From Runella sp. SP2 (GTDB taxonomy: Bacteria > Bacteroidota > Bacteroidia > Cytophagales > Spirosomataceae): 64,000 bases of DNA. A program made the translations under genes and the position numbers. Every line of letters begins with the position of its first letter. Positions within the stretch are counted from its first letter, which is position 1. The notes below the pieces were generated by a model that was not told the DNA's origin, did no database searches, and worked only from the letters and a program-made list of their open reading frames with translations. Below are positions 35,663-44,235 of this stretch, piece by piece. The stretch covers positions 7,053,501-7,117,500 of the forward strand of contig NZ_CP031030.1 of the NCBI RefSeq assembly GCF_003711225.1, in the 5' to 3' direction.

Positions 35663-36706
35663 TTAGTTGCGCTCAGGACGCAAGCTGCGAACGGCAGCAC
35701 CTGCTTGCCACATTTCAGAATCGCGAAGCTCAGCCAATTCTACTTCGAGTTTCTCACGGTAGTCTGGTTGTGAGTTACGAGTGATAGAGATGTTGGCTTG
35801 CTCGCCTGATTTTACTGAGTTGTATAACTGTTGGAACACAGGCTTAGTAGCTTCTTTGAAAGGCTTCCACCAGTCAAGCGCACCACGTTGAGCCGTAGTT
35901 GAGCAGTTAGCGTACATCCAGTCCATTCCGTTTTCAGCCACCAATGGCATCAACGACTGTGTTAATTCTTCTACTGTTTCGTTGAAAGCTTCTGATGGAG
36001 AGTGGCCGTTTTCGCGCAATACTTCGTACTGAGCCGCGAAAATACCTTGGATTGCACCCATCAATGTCCCACGCTCACCTGTAAGATCAGACGTTACTTC
36101 GCGGTAGAAATCGGTTTCAAACAAATAACCAGAACCTACGCCGATACCCATTGCGATACATTTCGTACGGGCTTCGCCAGAAGCATTTTGGAACACCGCA
36201 AACGATGAGTTAAGACCTTTTCCTTCAACGAACAAACGACGAAGTGAAGTACCTGAGCCTTTAGGAGCGACCAAGAATACGTCCACATCAGCTGGAGGAA
36301 CGATACCTGTTTGGTCATTGTAAGTTACCCCGAATCCGTGTGAGAAATACAACGACTTACCAGCAGTCAAATATTTTTTAACGGTTGGCCACAATTCGAT
36401 TTGGGCTGCATCCGATAACAAGAAACAAATGATTGTGCCTTTTTCTAAGGCTTCTTCGATTTCGAAAAGTGTTTCGCCTGGTACCCAACCATCAGCGATT
36501 GCCTTGTCGTATGTTTTGCCTTTACGCTGACCAACGATGACGTTGAAGCCGTTGTCGCGCATGTTAAGGCCTTGGCCTGGACCCTGAACACCGTAACCGA
36601 TTACCGCGATAGTTTCGTTTGCCAATACTTCACGAGCTTTCTCTAAAGGAAATTCTTCGCGGGTTACTACTTCTTCTACGGTCCCGCCGAAATTGATTTG
36701 TGCCAT
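35663..36706 (-). CDS. ilvC: Ketol-acid reductoisomerase
   Basis: 347 residues from ATG 36706 (the frame to 36763 overlaps the methyltransferase stop). It carries out the second shared step of isoleucine and valine synthesis with NAD(P)H and Mg. The Rossmann site IAVIGYGVQGPGQGLNMRDNG has the unusual GVQGPGQG form; other features are FLLSDAAQIELWP, YFSHGFGV, APKGSGTSLRR and the knotted helical C-domain with YANCSTTAQRGALDWW. Separated from ilvN by two unrelated genes. Confidence 0.97.
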   Translation of the reverse strand: MAQINFGGTVEEVVTREEFPLEKAREVLANETIAVIGYGVQGPGQGLNMRDNGFNVIVGQRKGKTYDKAIADGWVPGETLFEIEEALEKGTIICFLLSDAAQIELWPTVKKYLTAGKSLYFSHGFGVTYNDQTGIVPPADVDVFLVAPKGSGTSLRRLFVEGKGLNSSFAVFQNASGEARTKCIAMGIGVGSGYLFETDFYREVTSDLTGERGTLMGAIQGIFAAQYEVLRENGHSPSEAFNETVEELTQSLMPLVAENGMDWMYANCSTTAQRGALDWWKPFKEATKPVFQQLYNSVKSGEQANISITRNSQPDYREKLEVELAELRDSEMWQAGAAVRSLRPERN

Positions 36707-36747
36707 TGAATTGATTTGTTTATTTGGGTAATACAATAACTGTGGTT

Positions 36748-37500
36748 TTATTTCTTTTGCCAACTAAGCAACAACGACACCCCTGCAGGTAGTTGAATGC
36801 CATTCTTAATAAAGATATTTTCACTGTTGAAAATACCGTAAAATACTTTTTGAAAAAGCGAACCGTTCATGACCGTAAAGTCAGAACCTGCTTCTTCGAC
36901 TTTGCGATGGTGAAGCGGCAATAACCGCGACAACAACCTAAATCCCGCAATGGGAAAAAACAACCAAAAATTAAAATAGCTACTGAAAGTGATTTTGCCT
37001 GTGGATTGAAACAGACGCTCTAACAGCGGCCGAGTATATCGCCGAACGTGGTGATTTACGTCGTCGTGCTGGTTCCATAAAAAATTAAACGCAGGAACAG
37101 TGACACAGACAAAACCGTTTGGTTTACAAACTCGCTGCATTTCTTGTACCGCCAACTGATGCTCTTCGACGTGCTCAATGACATCGAGCGCACATACTAG
37201 GTCGTACGATTGATCTTCAAAAGGAAGTTCAAGAATCGAACCTTGGATGATGTCGAGTGATGGTACTGCTGCTTTGGTAAACTCAAAACACGCTTGGTCG
37301 TATTCTACTGACTTGACCGAGCCAAACTCGGTAAGTAGTTCTGAGGTACGTCCTGTGGCAACTCCAATGTTAAGCACTTTGAGAGGTCGGTTATTGCTAA
37401 GTTGACCACGCAGGTGGTTCATAATGATTTGGTTACGAACCAAAAACCACCAGTGCTTGCGTTCAATGTGATAATATTCTTTGTAGTACGCCTGATTCAT
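36748..37500 (-). CDS. Class I SAM-dependent methyltransferase
   Basis: 250 residues. The SAM site is VLNIGVATGRTSELL with the acidic residue at the end of the next strand (SVEYDQ), and LVCALDVIEHVEEHQLAVQEMQRVCKPNGFVCVTVPAF is the motif of UbiE/Methyltransf_11-type enzymes. The YHIERKHWWFLVRNQII start is common in methyltransferases near cell-surface polysaccharide genes. It follows the membrane protein gene by 6 bases; both are embedded between ilvN and ilvC. Substrate unknown. Confidence 0.88.
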   Translation of the reverse strand: MNQAYYKEYYHIERKHWWFLVRNQIIMNHLRGQLSNNRPLKVLNIGVATGRTSELLTEFGSVKSVEYDQACFEFTKAAVPSLDIIQGSILELPFEDQSYDLVCALDVIEHVEEHQLAVQEMQRVCKPNGFVCVTVPAFNFLWNQHDDVNHHVRRYTRPLLERLFQSTGKITFSSYFNFWLFFPIAGFRLLSRLLPLHHRKVEEAGSDFTVMNGSLFQKVFYGIFNSENIFIKNGIQLPAGVSLLLSWQKK

Positions 37501-37506
37501 AAGAGG

Positions 37507-38646
37507 TTAAGGAAATGAGATAGGAAGCATAAGTGAAATGAGGGTACTTACTATCAACAAATAGGTGAGCTGGGAGACAGGAATGTGCTTTCGTAAGGTA
37601 GAAAGCATGAAAAAGAAAATCATGTAACCAAACGAAAGCGACCGTGTGCCGTCGGCAACCATGATACTAATGGCTGCGGTAGCCATAAAGCACCCTAGCA
37701 ACAACCCAAATGTGAGCCAATCTTTGAGCATAACCAAAACGGCCATGCCTGCAAAAATAATTAGCCAAAATCCTTCAAAGCCTCGCGTAAACTTATCTCC
37801 CAAAATACTCAAACTCCACCAAGTAGTACGGTGCGAAAGCGCATTGTCATGGCCTATTTTTAAACCGTAGGTGCTTGATAACCAATGTCTAACAATCAAA
37901 TACAAGCCTGCGCTTACCACCAACGCCGCTGCCTGAAGAGGAATTTGTTTTAAGCGAAATTGCTTGGTTTCAATCACTTCTTTTAGCATCGGTAGCACAA
38001 ACCATAGCCCCAAGTAGGAGGAGTTGATGATGGCTCGTTCGTCGCACCAAAAAGCCAATTGGGTAAACAAGAGCATCCAAAACGGGTTACGTAGGTAAAA
38101 AGCCAATGCTAAAAAACAAAACGGGAACACATCGGCATGACCCAGGTAATTGATGTAAAAATTAGCACCTGCATAAATGGCCGTAAAGCCTGTCAGGAAA
38201 TAAAACACCAATAACCGATTTTGGAGAATTTGGTAGGTGATTTGAATAACTAACCACAAAAATACCAATCCTACAATGACATGAAGCAAGTACAAACCTG
38301 CAACATTGAGGTGCAAGGCATACGCAATGAGTGGTACGGTAAGTCGGAACGTTTGATTGGCTTCGTGTGAACCTGCTTCGTAATCTTTAGGTGTAAATGG
38401 GTCAGCACCTTGCTTGATGATGTCATCCCAAAAAAAACCACCTATCGACCCAGGGTGACGCATTTCTTGGTATAAATCACGAAAGCCACGGTCAACAAAG
38501 ATAAAATTGAATACCAGCAAAGTACTCACTGAAATAGCCAAGGATAAAAATAATACCTTGAATTGCCAGAATCTACTGTCAAAGAACGCTTTAAGTCGGG
38601 CTTCTAATCCCTTAAAAGGAGTAGTGAGAGATTGCAGTTGTTCCAT
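37507..38646 (-). CDS. Polytopic membrane protein of unknown function
   Basis: 379 residues with about ten predicted membrane helices. The first periplasmic loop after TM1 carries FFWDDIIKQGADPFTPKDYEAG, and GHADVFPFCFLALAFYLRNP and WCDERAIINSSY follow in later loops. The layout resembles GT-C glycosyltransferases or EpsG/Wzy-like proteins but no family was recognised. It pairs with the methyltransferase downstream and interrupts the ilv gene row. Confidence 0.7.
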   Translation of the reverse strand: MEQLQSLTTPFKGLEARLKAFFDSRFWQFKVLFLSLAISVSTLLVFNFIFVDRGFRDLYQEMRHPGSIGGFFWDDIIKQGADPFTPKDYEAGSHEANQTFRLTVPLIAYALHLNVAGLYLLHVIVGLVFLWLVIQITYQILQNRLLVFYFLTGFTAIYAGANFYINYLGHADVFPFCFLALAFYLRNPFWMLLFTQLAFWCDERAIINSSYLGLWFVLPMLKEVIETKQFRLKQIPLQAAALVVSAGLYLIVRHWLSSTYGLKIGHDNALSHRTTWWSLSILGDKFTRGFEGFWLIIFAGMAVLVMLKDWLTFGLLLGCFMATAAISIMVADGTRSLSFGYMIFFFMLSTLRKHIPVSQLTYLLIVSTLISLMLPISFP

Positions 38647-38681
38647 GTATTGATTTGAAAAGAACTACAAATAACGCACTT

Positions 38682-39218
38682 TTATACATAATACTCCCAA
38701 TGTACTTCTTCGGGTAGGTATTCGACTAAGCCAGCGGGAGTTTTTCCGACGGCTACTCTACCCGATTTTACGAATTCTAAAATACCATACGATTTGATAT
38801 AGCGGAAGAAATCCAAGATTTCGCTCTCATTGCCCGCTTTCTCAATCACTACATAGTCAAGTCCCCAGTACACCACCCACGCCTTGTAAATTTTGTTGAT
38901 GGTTTCGATGTCAATCGGTTTGCCACCGATGGGCGTAGCGACTTTAAAGAGGGCGATTTCGTTGTAAACGATTTCATCATCTAAATAACCAAACACGGCA
39001 AGTACTTCGACGACTTTCCGAATCTGACGAACAAGCTTTTCGACTTCCTCGCGTTTATCGTGTTTGATGGTGATTGTATAACGCGACACGCCTTGGCGTT
39101 CGGTTTCGGACACGGTAAGGCTCTCGATATTAATACGGCGACGGGTAAAGATGACAGTAATCTTATTGAGTAACCCGAAGGTATTTTCTGTAAATACGCA
39201 AATTGTGTAAGTGGTCAT
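38682..39218 (-). CDS. ilvN: Acetolactate synthase small (regulatory) subunit
   Basis: 178 residues. An N-terminal ACT domain (ICVFTENTFGLLNKITVIFTRR, then INIESLTVSETE) mediates valine feedback in the family; a C-terminal domain completes it. It follows ilvB by 9 bases, the usual order, and is slightly longer than E. coli IlvH. Confidence 0.96.
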   Translation of the reverse strand: MTTYTICVFTENTFGLLNKITVIFTRRRINIESLTVSETERQGVSRYTITIKHDKREEVEKLVRQIRKVVEVLAVFGYLDDEIVYNEIALFKVATPIGGKPIDIETINKIYKAWVVYWGLDYVVIEKAGNESEILDFFRYIKSYGILEFVKSGRVAVGKTPAGLVEYLPEEVHWEYYV

Positions 39219-39227
39219 AGCCCTCGT

Positions 39228-41000
39228 TTAGTCTAAGCGAATATCGGCAACGGCCGCACCCGCAGGTACCATTGGGAAAACGTTTTCTTCTTTTTCAACT
39301 ATTACTTCCAACAGGTAAGGTTTGTCTGACTGGAGAAGGCGGTCGAGCGATTCGCCCAAATTCTCGCGGTCGGAACAGGTATGTCCAGCAATTCCAAAAC
39401 CTTTGGCAATGGTGACAAAATCGGGGTTTTGAAGTTCTACAAACGAATAACGTTTTTTGAAAAACAATTGCTGCCACTGGCGTACCATTCCCAAGTAGTT
39501 GTTGTTGAGGATGATAAGTTTGACTGGTAGTCCACTTTGGGCAATCGTGCCCAATTCTTGGATGGTCATTTGAAAACAACCGTCACCGATAAATGCTACC
39601 ACTTCACGCTCGGGAGCGCCTTTTTTAGCGCCAAAAGCGGCAGGAATGGCAAAGCCCATGGTGCCGAGACCGCCCGAGGCGATGTATGAGCGAGGGTTTT
39701 TAAATTTGTAATAACGCGCCGCAATCATTTGGTGTTGACCCACGTCAGCAATCACACAGGCTTCTCCTTTTGTTTTTTCAGAGAGCATGTTCACTACCTC
39801 CGCCATTTTGATTTGGCCATCGGCATTCAATTCGCGTTGGGTGATTTTTTGGTCTTCAATGAGGTCGTATTTTTTGAACTCATTTCTCCAAGTGGCGTGG
39901 TTGTTTGTTTTGACCAGTGGTAAAAGACGCTTCAGGGTTTCTTTGGCATCACCTACTACAGGCGCGTCGGCCTTGATGATTTTATCAATTTCAGCGGGGT
40001 CAATTTCAATGTGAATAACTTTGGCTTGGCGAATGTATGTGGTCGCGTCGCCCGTTACGCGGTCGTCAAAACGCATTCCGATGGCAATCACCACGTCGGC
40101 TTGGGTCGTTAAGACGTTAGGGCCGTAGTTGCCGTGCATTCCGAGCCAACCCACGTAGTTAGGATGGTCTATTGGCATCGCAGAAAGTCCTAAAAGCGTA
40201 CTAGCACATGGAATATCTGTTTTTTCGGCGAAGGCTTTTAATTCTTCTTGCGCACCAGAAATCAATACCCCCTGTCCAAATAAAATGTATGGCTTCTTAG
40301 CGTTATTGATAAGTTGAGCCGCTCTTTCAAGGTGTTCATCTTTAGGGATGACACGTGGTTTATAACTGGCAAGTGTTTCCACTTTTTTGTATTCATACGA
40401 CTTACTCATTAAACTCACTTGAGCATCCCGAGTAAAGTCGATTACCACTGGGCCTGGTTTTCCTGATTTAGCGATATAAAAAGCTTTGGCGATGATGGCA
40501 GGCACTTCGTCGGCATTCGTGATTTGATAGTTCCACTTGCAGACGGGAGTAGTTACGCCAATAATATCTGTTTCTTGAAATGCGTCGGTACCTAACAGCG
40601 TTGACTTTACTTGTCCGATAATGCAGACCAACGGTGTGCAGTCGATGATGGCATCGGCGATAGGGGTCACTAAATTGGTACCTCCAGGGCCAGACGTTAC
40701 CAAGCAGACCCCAGGCTTGCCACTGGTACGAGCATAGCCCTGTGCTGCATGACCTGCTCCTTGCTCGTGACGCACCAAGATGTGGTCAAGGCGGTCGGTG
40801 TAGTCAAAAAGGGCGTCGTAGGTAGGCATGATAGCTCCCCCTGGGTAGCCAAAAATCACCTCTGTCCCTTCGGCAATAAGCGACTCCATGAGGGCTTGCG
40901 CTCCCGACAGAATACGTGGAGCTTCAGTCTGTGCTGGTGTTTGTACTTCTTCGAGGGCAGCGGCATCTTGCGCAGCTACCATAGTCATGTAATTTCCCAT
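39228..41000 (-). CDS. ilvB: Acetolactate synthase large (catalytic) subunit
   Basis: 590 residues. A ThDP enzyme that makes acetolactate or acetohydroxybutyrate. Visible: substrate/ThDP glutamate region EVIFGYPGGAIMPTYDAL, HEQGAGHAAQGYAR, FAD-binding middle domain, and the ThDP-Mg motif GDGCFQMTIQELGTIAQ ending in NNNYLGMVRQWQ. Its ATG is 13 bases behind the VapC stop, so the TA pair is transcribed into ilvB. Confidence 0.97.
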   Translation of the reverse strand: MGNYMTMVAAQDAAALEEVQTPAQTEAPRILSGAQALMESLIAEGTEVIFGYPGGAIMPTYDALFDYTDRLDHILVRHEQGAGHAAQGYARTSGKPGVCLVTSGPGGTNLVTPIADAIIDCTPLVCIIGQVKSTLLGTDAFQETDIIGVTTPVCKWNYQITNADEVPAIIAKAFYIAKSGKPGPVVIDFTRDAQVSLMSKSYEYKKVETLASYKPRVIPKDEHLERAAQLINNAKKPYILFGQGVLISGAQEELKAFAEKTDIPCASTLLGLSAMPIDHPNYVGWLGMHGNYGPNVLTTQADVVIAIGMRFDDRVTGDATTYIRQAKVIHIEIDPAEIDKIIKADAPVVGDAKETLKRLLPLVKTNNHATWRNEFKKYDLIEDQKITQRELNADGQIKMAEVVNMLSEKTKGEACVIADVGQHQMIAARYYKFKNPRSYIASGGLGTMGFAIPAAFGAKKGAPEREVVAFIGDGCFQMTIQELGTIAQSGLPVKLIILNNNYLGMVRQWQQLFFKKRYSFVELQNPDFVTIAKGFGIAGHTCSDRENLGESLDRLLQSDKPYLLEVIVEKEENVFPMVPAGAAVADIRLD

Positions 41001-41013
41001 GGTTTTGGGGATT

Positions 41014-41397
41014 TTATGTGTTCAATGACTTGTATTTCAATTTAGGCACTTTCAAAAAATCACTATCATTGGTAGATAGTAAAGTCAAGTTATGGATAAT
41101 CGCTGTGGCGGCAATGATGGCGTCTGGGAGTTTAATTTTGGCTTTTTTGCGTAGCTCAATGGTTTTTTCAATGACATCATCAGTGAGTTCAATTATCCTA
41201 GAACTATTAACCAAATCAGCAATTGTATGCTCCCTATCTACATCACCTTGAAAAGAACGCAATTCTATTTTGACAACAAAACACATATCAGGCGCATCTT
41301 CCAATACACTATCCATGAATTCGCTGTTTTCTATGGATAACCTATCATCTAAATAACGACTATAACCAGACGTATCAATTAAATATCCCGTTCCCAT
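41014..41397 (-). CDS. vapC: PIN-domain toxin (VapC-like)
   Basis: 127 residues. PIN-fold acidic residues: D in YLIDTSGY near the start, E in VVKIELRSF, D in LPDAIIAATAI and STNDSDFLKV. These enzymes cut RNA. The start overlaps the antitoxin stop by 19 bases, as in type II TA pairs. Lies between ilvD and ilvB. Confidence 0.88.
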   Translation of the reverse strand: MGTGYLIDTSGYSRYLDDRLSIENSEFMDSVLEDAPDMCFVVKIELRSFQGDVDREHTIADLVNSSRIIELTDDVIEKTIELRKKAKIKLPDAIIAATAIIHNLTLLSTNDSDFLKVPKLKYKSLNT

Positions 41398-41624
41398 TCG
41401 TTACGAATATTTTTGAAAAAATCGTCCATTTCTTTTTTCTCTTTTTCTGGCAAATGAGCAAGCGCACCACGAAAACGCCTTAGGTCATTTTTCGGTTTTC
41501 TAACGGACGGCTCGTTGAGAGGGAGAATAATTACCTCAACTTGGTCACCAAGTACAAACTCTTCTGGTAACTCTAAACTTATGGTTCGCCCTATAGGCTT
41601 TACTATTTCTCTATGTGCGTTCAT
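41379..41624 (-). CDS. vapB: VapB-like antitoxin
   Basis: 81 residues. The N-terminal half is beta-rich and may form a DNA-binding swapped-hairpin or similar domain (IVKPIGRTISLELPEEFVLG); the C-terminal half is charged and helical (LPEKEKKEMDDFFKNIRNEW), fit to wrap the toxin. Assignment rests on position and overlap with the PIN toxin rather than on a clear family motif. 125 bases separate it from the ilvD stop and hold an inverted repeat (41706-41743). Confidence 0.75.
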   Translation of the reverse strand: MNAHREIVKPIGRTISLELPEEFVLGDQVEVIILPLNEPSVRKPKNDLRRFRGALAHLPEKEKKEMDDFFKNIRNEWERDI

Positions 41625-41705
41625 AACTTATTAAGCGTTTATTTCTCCAAAGTTTCGGTTCGCTAATAGTTTCATTAGTAATACTACTTTTAGAGTTATT
41701 TGATG

Positions 41706-41743
41706 CAGTTATAAGTTTTTTTTGGGGACAAAAATTATAACTG
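41706..41743. repeat. Inverted repeat CAGTTATAA / TTATAACTG
   Basis: Perfect 9-base arms around a T-rich/A-rich centre, 5 bases behind the ilvD stop. It could act as a 3' hairpin for ilvD or as an operator for the vapBC pair, whose start is 82 bases further on. Confidence 0.45.
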
Positions 41744-41748
41744 GTTGC

Positions 41749-43434
41749 TTACGCTTCGTCCGTTACACAACCCTCGCTGGCTGATTTTACGTTGCGGACG
41801 TACTTGCCTAATGTTCCTCTGGTAAACGGAGGCTCTGGTTGTTTCCAAAGCTTACGACGTTCTGCCAATTCTTCGTCTGATACGTGCAATTGGAGTACGT
41901 TGTTGACGGCATCAATCGTAATTTTATCGCCGTCTTGTACCAAAGCGATGTTTCCGCCAAGGTATGCTTCAGGCGTGACGTGACCTACCACGAAACCGTG
42001 GGTTCCTCCCGAGAAGCGGCCGTCGGTAATCATCGCGATTTTATCACCAAGTCCAGCACCCATTACTGCCGAAGTAGGTTTCAACATTTCGGGCATACCT
42101 GGTCCGCCTTTAGGGCCTTCGTTGCGAATCACAAGCACGTGGCCTGCCTTCACTTCGCCTTTAGAAATGAATTCAATTACTTCTTCTTCGCGCTCACATA
42201 CTTTCGCAATTCCCTCAAAACGCTCCCCTTCTTTGCCCGTAATTTTTGCTACGGCACCGCCCGTTGCGAGGTTTCCGTACAAAATTTGTAGGTGACCCGT
42301 TGGTTTAAGTGGTGTTTCGAGAGGGAAGATAATCTTCTGACTATCAAAGCTTAACTCAGGAACATCTTCTAAGTTTTCGGCAATGGTTTTGCCCGTTACG
42401 GTCAAGCAATCGCCGTGAAGAAGCCCTTTTTGGAGGAGGTATTTCATGATGGCTGGTACACCACCAATCGCCAATACATCTTCCATATAGTATTTACCTG
42501 ACGGCTTGAGGTCAGCAATCAATGGCGTACGATCCGAAATATCTTGAATGTCTTTCAACGTAAATTCCACTTCGGCTGCGCGAGCAATGGCCAAATAGTG
42601 CAATACAGCGTTGGTGGAGCCACCAAGTGCCATTACTACCGTAAGAGCATTTTCAAACGCTTTACGCGTCATAATGTCGCGTGGGCAGATATTTTTTTCG
42701 AGCAATTGCTTCATGGCAGCGCCGATGGCAATACACTCGGCTTTTTTACCTTCGTGGGTGGCAGGGTAGGTCGAAGAGTTGGGGAGGGTAAGTCCCATAG
42801 CTTCCATCGAACTCGCCATGGTGTTGGCTGTGTACATACCGCCGCAAGCTCCCGCGCCTGGAATCGCATTTTGAATCACACCTTCGTAATCTTCGTCCGA
42901 GATGGTTCCCGCAAATTTCTTTCCAAGGGCTTCAAACGCCGAGATGATGTCTAATTTTTGGCCTTTATATTCACCCGTACGGATGGTTCCTCCGTAAACG
43001 AGCATTCCTGGGCGGTTGAGGCGGGCCAAGGCCATCATGGCGCCTGGCATATTTTTGTCGCAACCTACGACCGCAATCACGCCGTCGTACCATTGGGCAC
43101 CTACTACGTTTTCGATGGAGTCCGCAATCAAGTCACGCGAGGGGAGTGAGTAGCTCATTCCAGCGTTTCCGTTGGTCATTCCGTCAGAGACCCCTATGGT
43201 GTGGAAGATAAGTCCCACCATGCCGTTTTCTTGAATTCCTTTTTTGACGTGCACCGACAGTCCGTTAAGGTGCATGTTACAAGTGTTTCCTTCATAACCC
43301 GTACTTGCAATCCCGATTTGGGCTTTTTGCATGTCTTCTTGGGTTAAACCTACTCCGTAAAGCATGGCTTTAGCGGCGGGGTTGGTCACTTCTTGGGTGA
43401 GTGTGCGGCTGAATTTGTTTAGTTGCTCTGACAT
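41749..43434 (-). CDS. ilvD: Dihydroxy-acid dehydratase
   Basis: 561 residues. It dehydrates dihydroxy-acids to 2-oxo-acids, the third shared step of isoleucine and valine synthesis, and needs an Fe-S cluster. Ligand cysteines and signatures are in [31 protein letters not shown] and [20 protein letters not shown]. First structural gene of the BCAA cluster; its leader carries two tandem transcription attenuators, so this gene and those behind it are likely controlled by charged Val/Ile/Leu tRNA. Confidence 0.97.
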   Translation of the reverse strand: MSEQLNKFSRTLTQEVTNPAAKAMLYGVGLTQEDMQKAQIGIASTGYEGNTCNMHLNGLSVHVKKGIQENGMVGLIFHTIGVSDGMTNGNAGMSYSLPSRDLIADSIENVVGAQWYDGVIAVVGCDKNMPGAMMALARLNRPGMLVYGGTIRTGEYKGQKLDIISAFEALGKKFAGTISDEDYEGVIQNAIPGAGACGGMYTANTMASSMEAMGLTLPNSSTYPATHEGKKAECIAIGAAMKQLLEKNICPRDIMTRKAFENALTVVMALGGSTNAVLHYLAIARAAEVEFTLKDIQDISDRTPLIADLKPSGKYYMEDVLAIGGVPAIMKYLLQKGLLHGDCLTVTGKTIAENLEDVPELSFDSQKIIFPLETPLKPTGHLQILYGNLATGGAVAKITGKEGERFEGIAKVCEREEEVIEFISKGEVKAGHVLVIRNEGPKGGPGMPEMLKPTSAVMGAGLGDKIAMITDGRFSGGTHGFVVGHVTPEAYLGGNIALVQDGDKITIDAVNNVLQLHVSDEELAERRKLWKQPEPPFTRGTLGKYVRNVKSASEGCVTDEA

Positions 43435-43452
43435 GATAGAAAGGTTTTTTTA

Positions 43453-43490
43453 CAAAAAAGCCTCACTCGTTGTTGGTGTGAGTGAGGCTT
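43453..43490 (-). terminator. Attenuator terminator 1 (ilvD-proximal)
   Basis: Read on the minus strand: AAGCCTCACTC and its complement form an 11-bp stem with an 11-base loop, then six T. An alternative 11-bp pairing (43508-43518 with 43475-43485) uses the same 5' arm and would prevent this hairpin. Confidence 0.9.
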
Positions 43491-43511
43491 CTGAGGGCAA
43501 TCTGGTTTCAC

Positions 43512-43568
43512 TCACACCGTTTGGGTGCTAATAATGAGGACCACGACCACGCCTGTTATATTGAACAT
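43512..43568 (-). CDS. ilvL1: ilv leader peptide 1 (ilvD-proximal)
   Basis: An 18-codon ORF from ATG 43568, MFNITGVVVVLIISTQTV, with seven consecutive branched-chain codons (four Val, one Leu, two Ile). The TGA stop lies inside the 5' arm of the antiterminator, so a ribosome finishing the peptide would mask that arm and let the terminator form, while a ribosome stalled at the Val/Ile run would leave it free. This is the classic layout of amino acid attenuation. Too short for usual gene callers. Confidence 0.88.
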   Translation of the reverse strand: MFNITGVVVVLIISTQTV

Positions 43569-43684
43569 TTTAAAGCAAATTTTTTCTGTGAGCGAAATTA
43601 CGCTAATTGCGTAATTGCGTTACAAATAAATAGGGTCAGTTTTTATTTTCCAAACAAAAAACGGTTTTTTTGCTTGGGGGCAAC

Positions 43685-43721
43685 AAAAAAGCCCCTTATC
43701 GGTGTGAGAAGGGGCTTTTTT
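43685..43721 (-). terminator. Attenuator terminator 2 (promoter-proximal)
   Basis: Read on the minus strand: AAAAAAGCCCCTT and complement, 13-bp stem, 11-base loop, run of T. The alternative pairing of 43740-43751 with 43702-43712 (GTGTGAG-c-AAGG with CCTTCTCACAC, one bulged base) uses its 5' arm and loop. Confidence 0.9.
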
Positions 43722-43745
43722 GTTTGGTGGACATGCGCGCCTTGC

Positions 43746-43808
43746 TCACACTGTGGAGGGTGTAATAATTGAGACGAGAATGACACTATTTTTTGTTCTA
43801 ATAATCAT
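43746..43808 (-). CDS. ilvL2: ilv leader peptide 2 (promoter-proximal)
   Basis: A 20-codon ORF from ATG 43808, MIIRTKNSVILVSIITPSTV. Branched-chain codons make up VILV-x-II and I2-I3. The TGA overlaps the 5' arm of its antiterminator, exactly as in leader 1; both peptides end in T-V before GTGTGAG-type sequence (ACGGTGTGAG, ACAGTGTGAG), so the two attenuators look like a duplication. The order on the transcript is leader 2, terminator 2, leader 1, terminator 1, ilvD. Confidence 0.85.
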   Translation of the reverse strand: MIIRTKNSVILVSIITPSTV

Positions 43809-43900
43809 TTGTTGTATTATTTAAAGAACTTTGCGTTGATAAGAAACTTTTTCTATAACTTTTCCGATAATTAGTAAAAAGGACTCAAATACACAACGCC

Positions 43901-44164
43901 ATGTTAGAGACATTAGGGTACATCGCAGGAATTTTGACGACGGTTGCCTTCGTTCCACAAGTGATGCAAATATATCGAACAAAATCGGCAAAGGACGTTT
44001 CTTTGGCCATGTTTTTACTTTTTACCGTGGGTGTAGCGCTTTGGTTGGCCTACGGATTGATGACACATTCGTTTCCAGTGGTGGCAGCCAATACCGTTAC
44101 TTTGATGCTTTCCTTCGTGATTTTGTATTTCAAGTGGAAATACAGCAAAACCTCAAACACCTAG
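43901..44164 (+). CDS. SemiSWEET-type sugar transporter
   Basis: 87 residues with three membrane helices. The PQ-loop signature VPQVMQIYRTKSAKDVSLAM is clear, followed by LWLAYGLM and a third helix. SemiSWEETs work as dimers that let small sugars cross the inner membrane. Divergent from the ilv leader region (start 93 bases from the ATG of leader 2). Confidence 0.92.
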   Translation: MLETLGYIAGILTTVAFVPQVMQIYRTKSAKDVSLAMFLLFTVGVALWLAYGLMTHSFPVVAANTVTLMLSFVILYFKWKYSKTSNT

Positions 44165-44172
44165 AAAAGCAT

Positions 44173-44206
44173 AAGGGCAACAACGCTGCCGCGTCATTGC
44201 CCTTTC
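44173..44206. terminator. Bidirectional terminator between SemiSWEET and pyk
   Basis: AAGGGCAA (44173-44180) and TTGCCCTT (44197-44204), 8-bp stem with a 16-base loop, flanked by T-rich sequence on the plus side and A-rich on the other. It lies between two convergent genes. Confidence 0.65.
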
Positions 44207-44235
44207 TACTTTTTATTTTAATCAGGTCTTTCTGA

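Noticed and set aside
43482..43772. 96-codon plus-strand open frame over the ilv leader
   Set aside because: The region is explained by two attenuators on the other strand; the plus product has no recognisable features.
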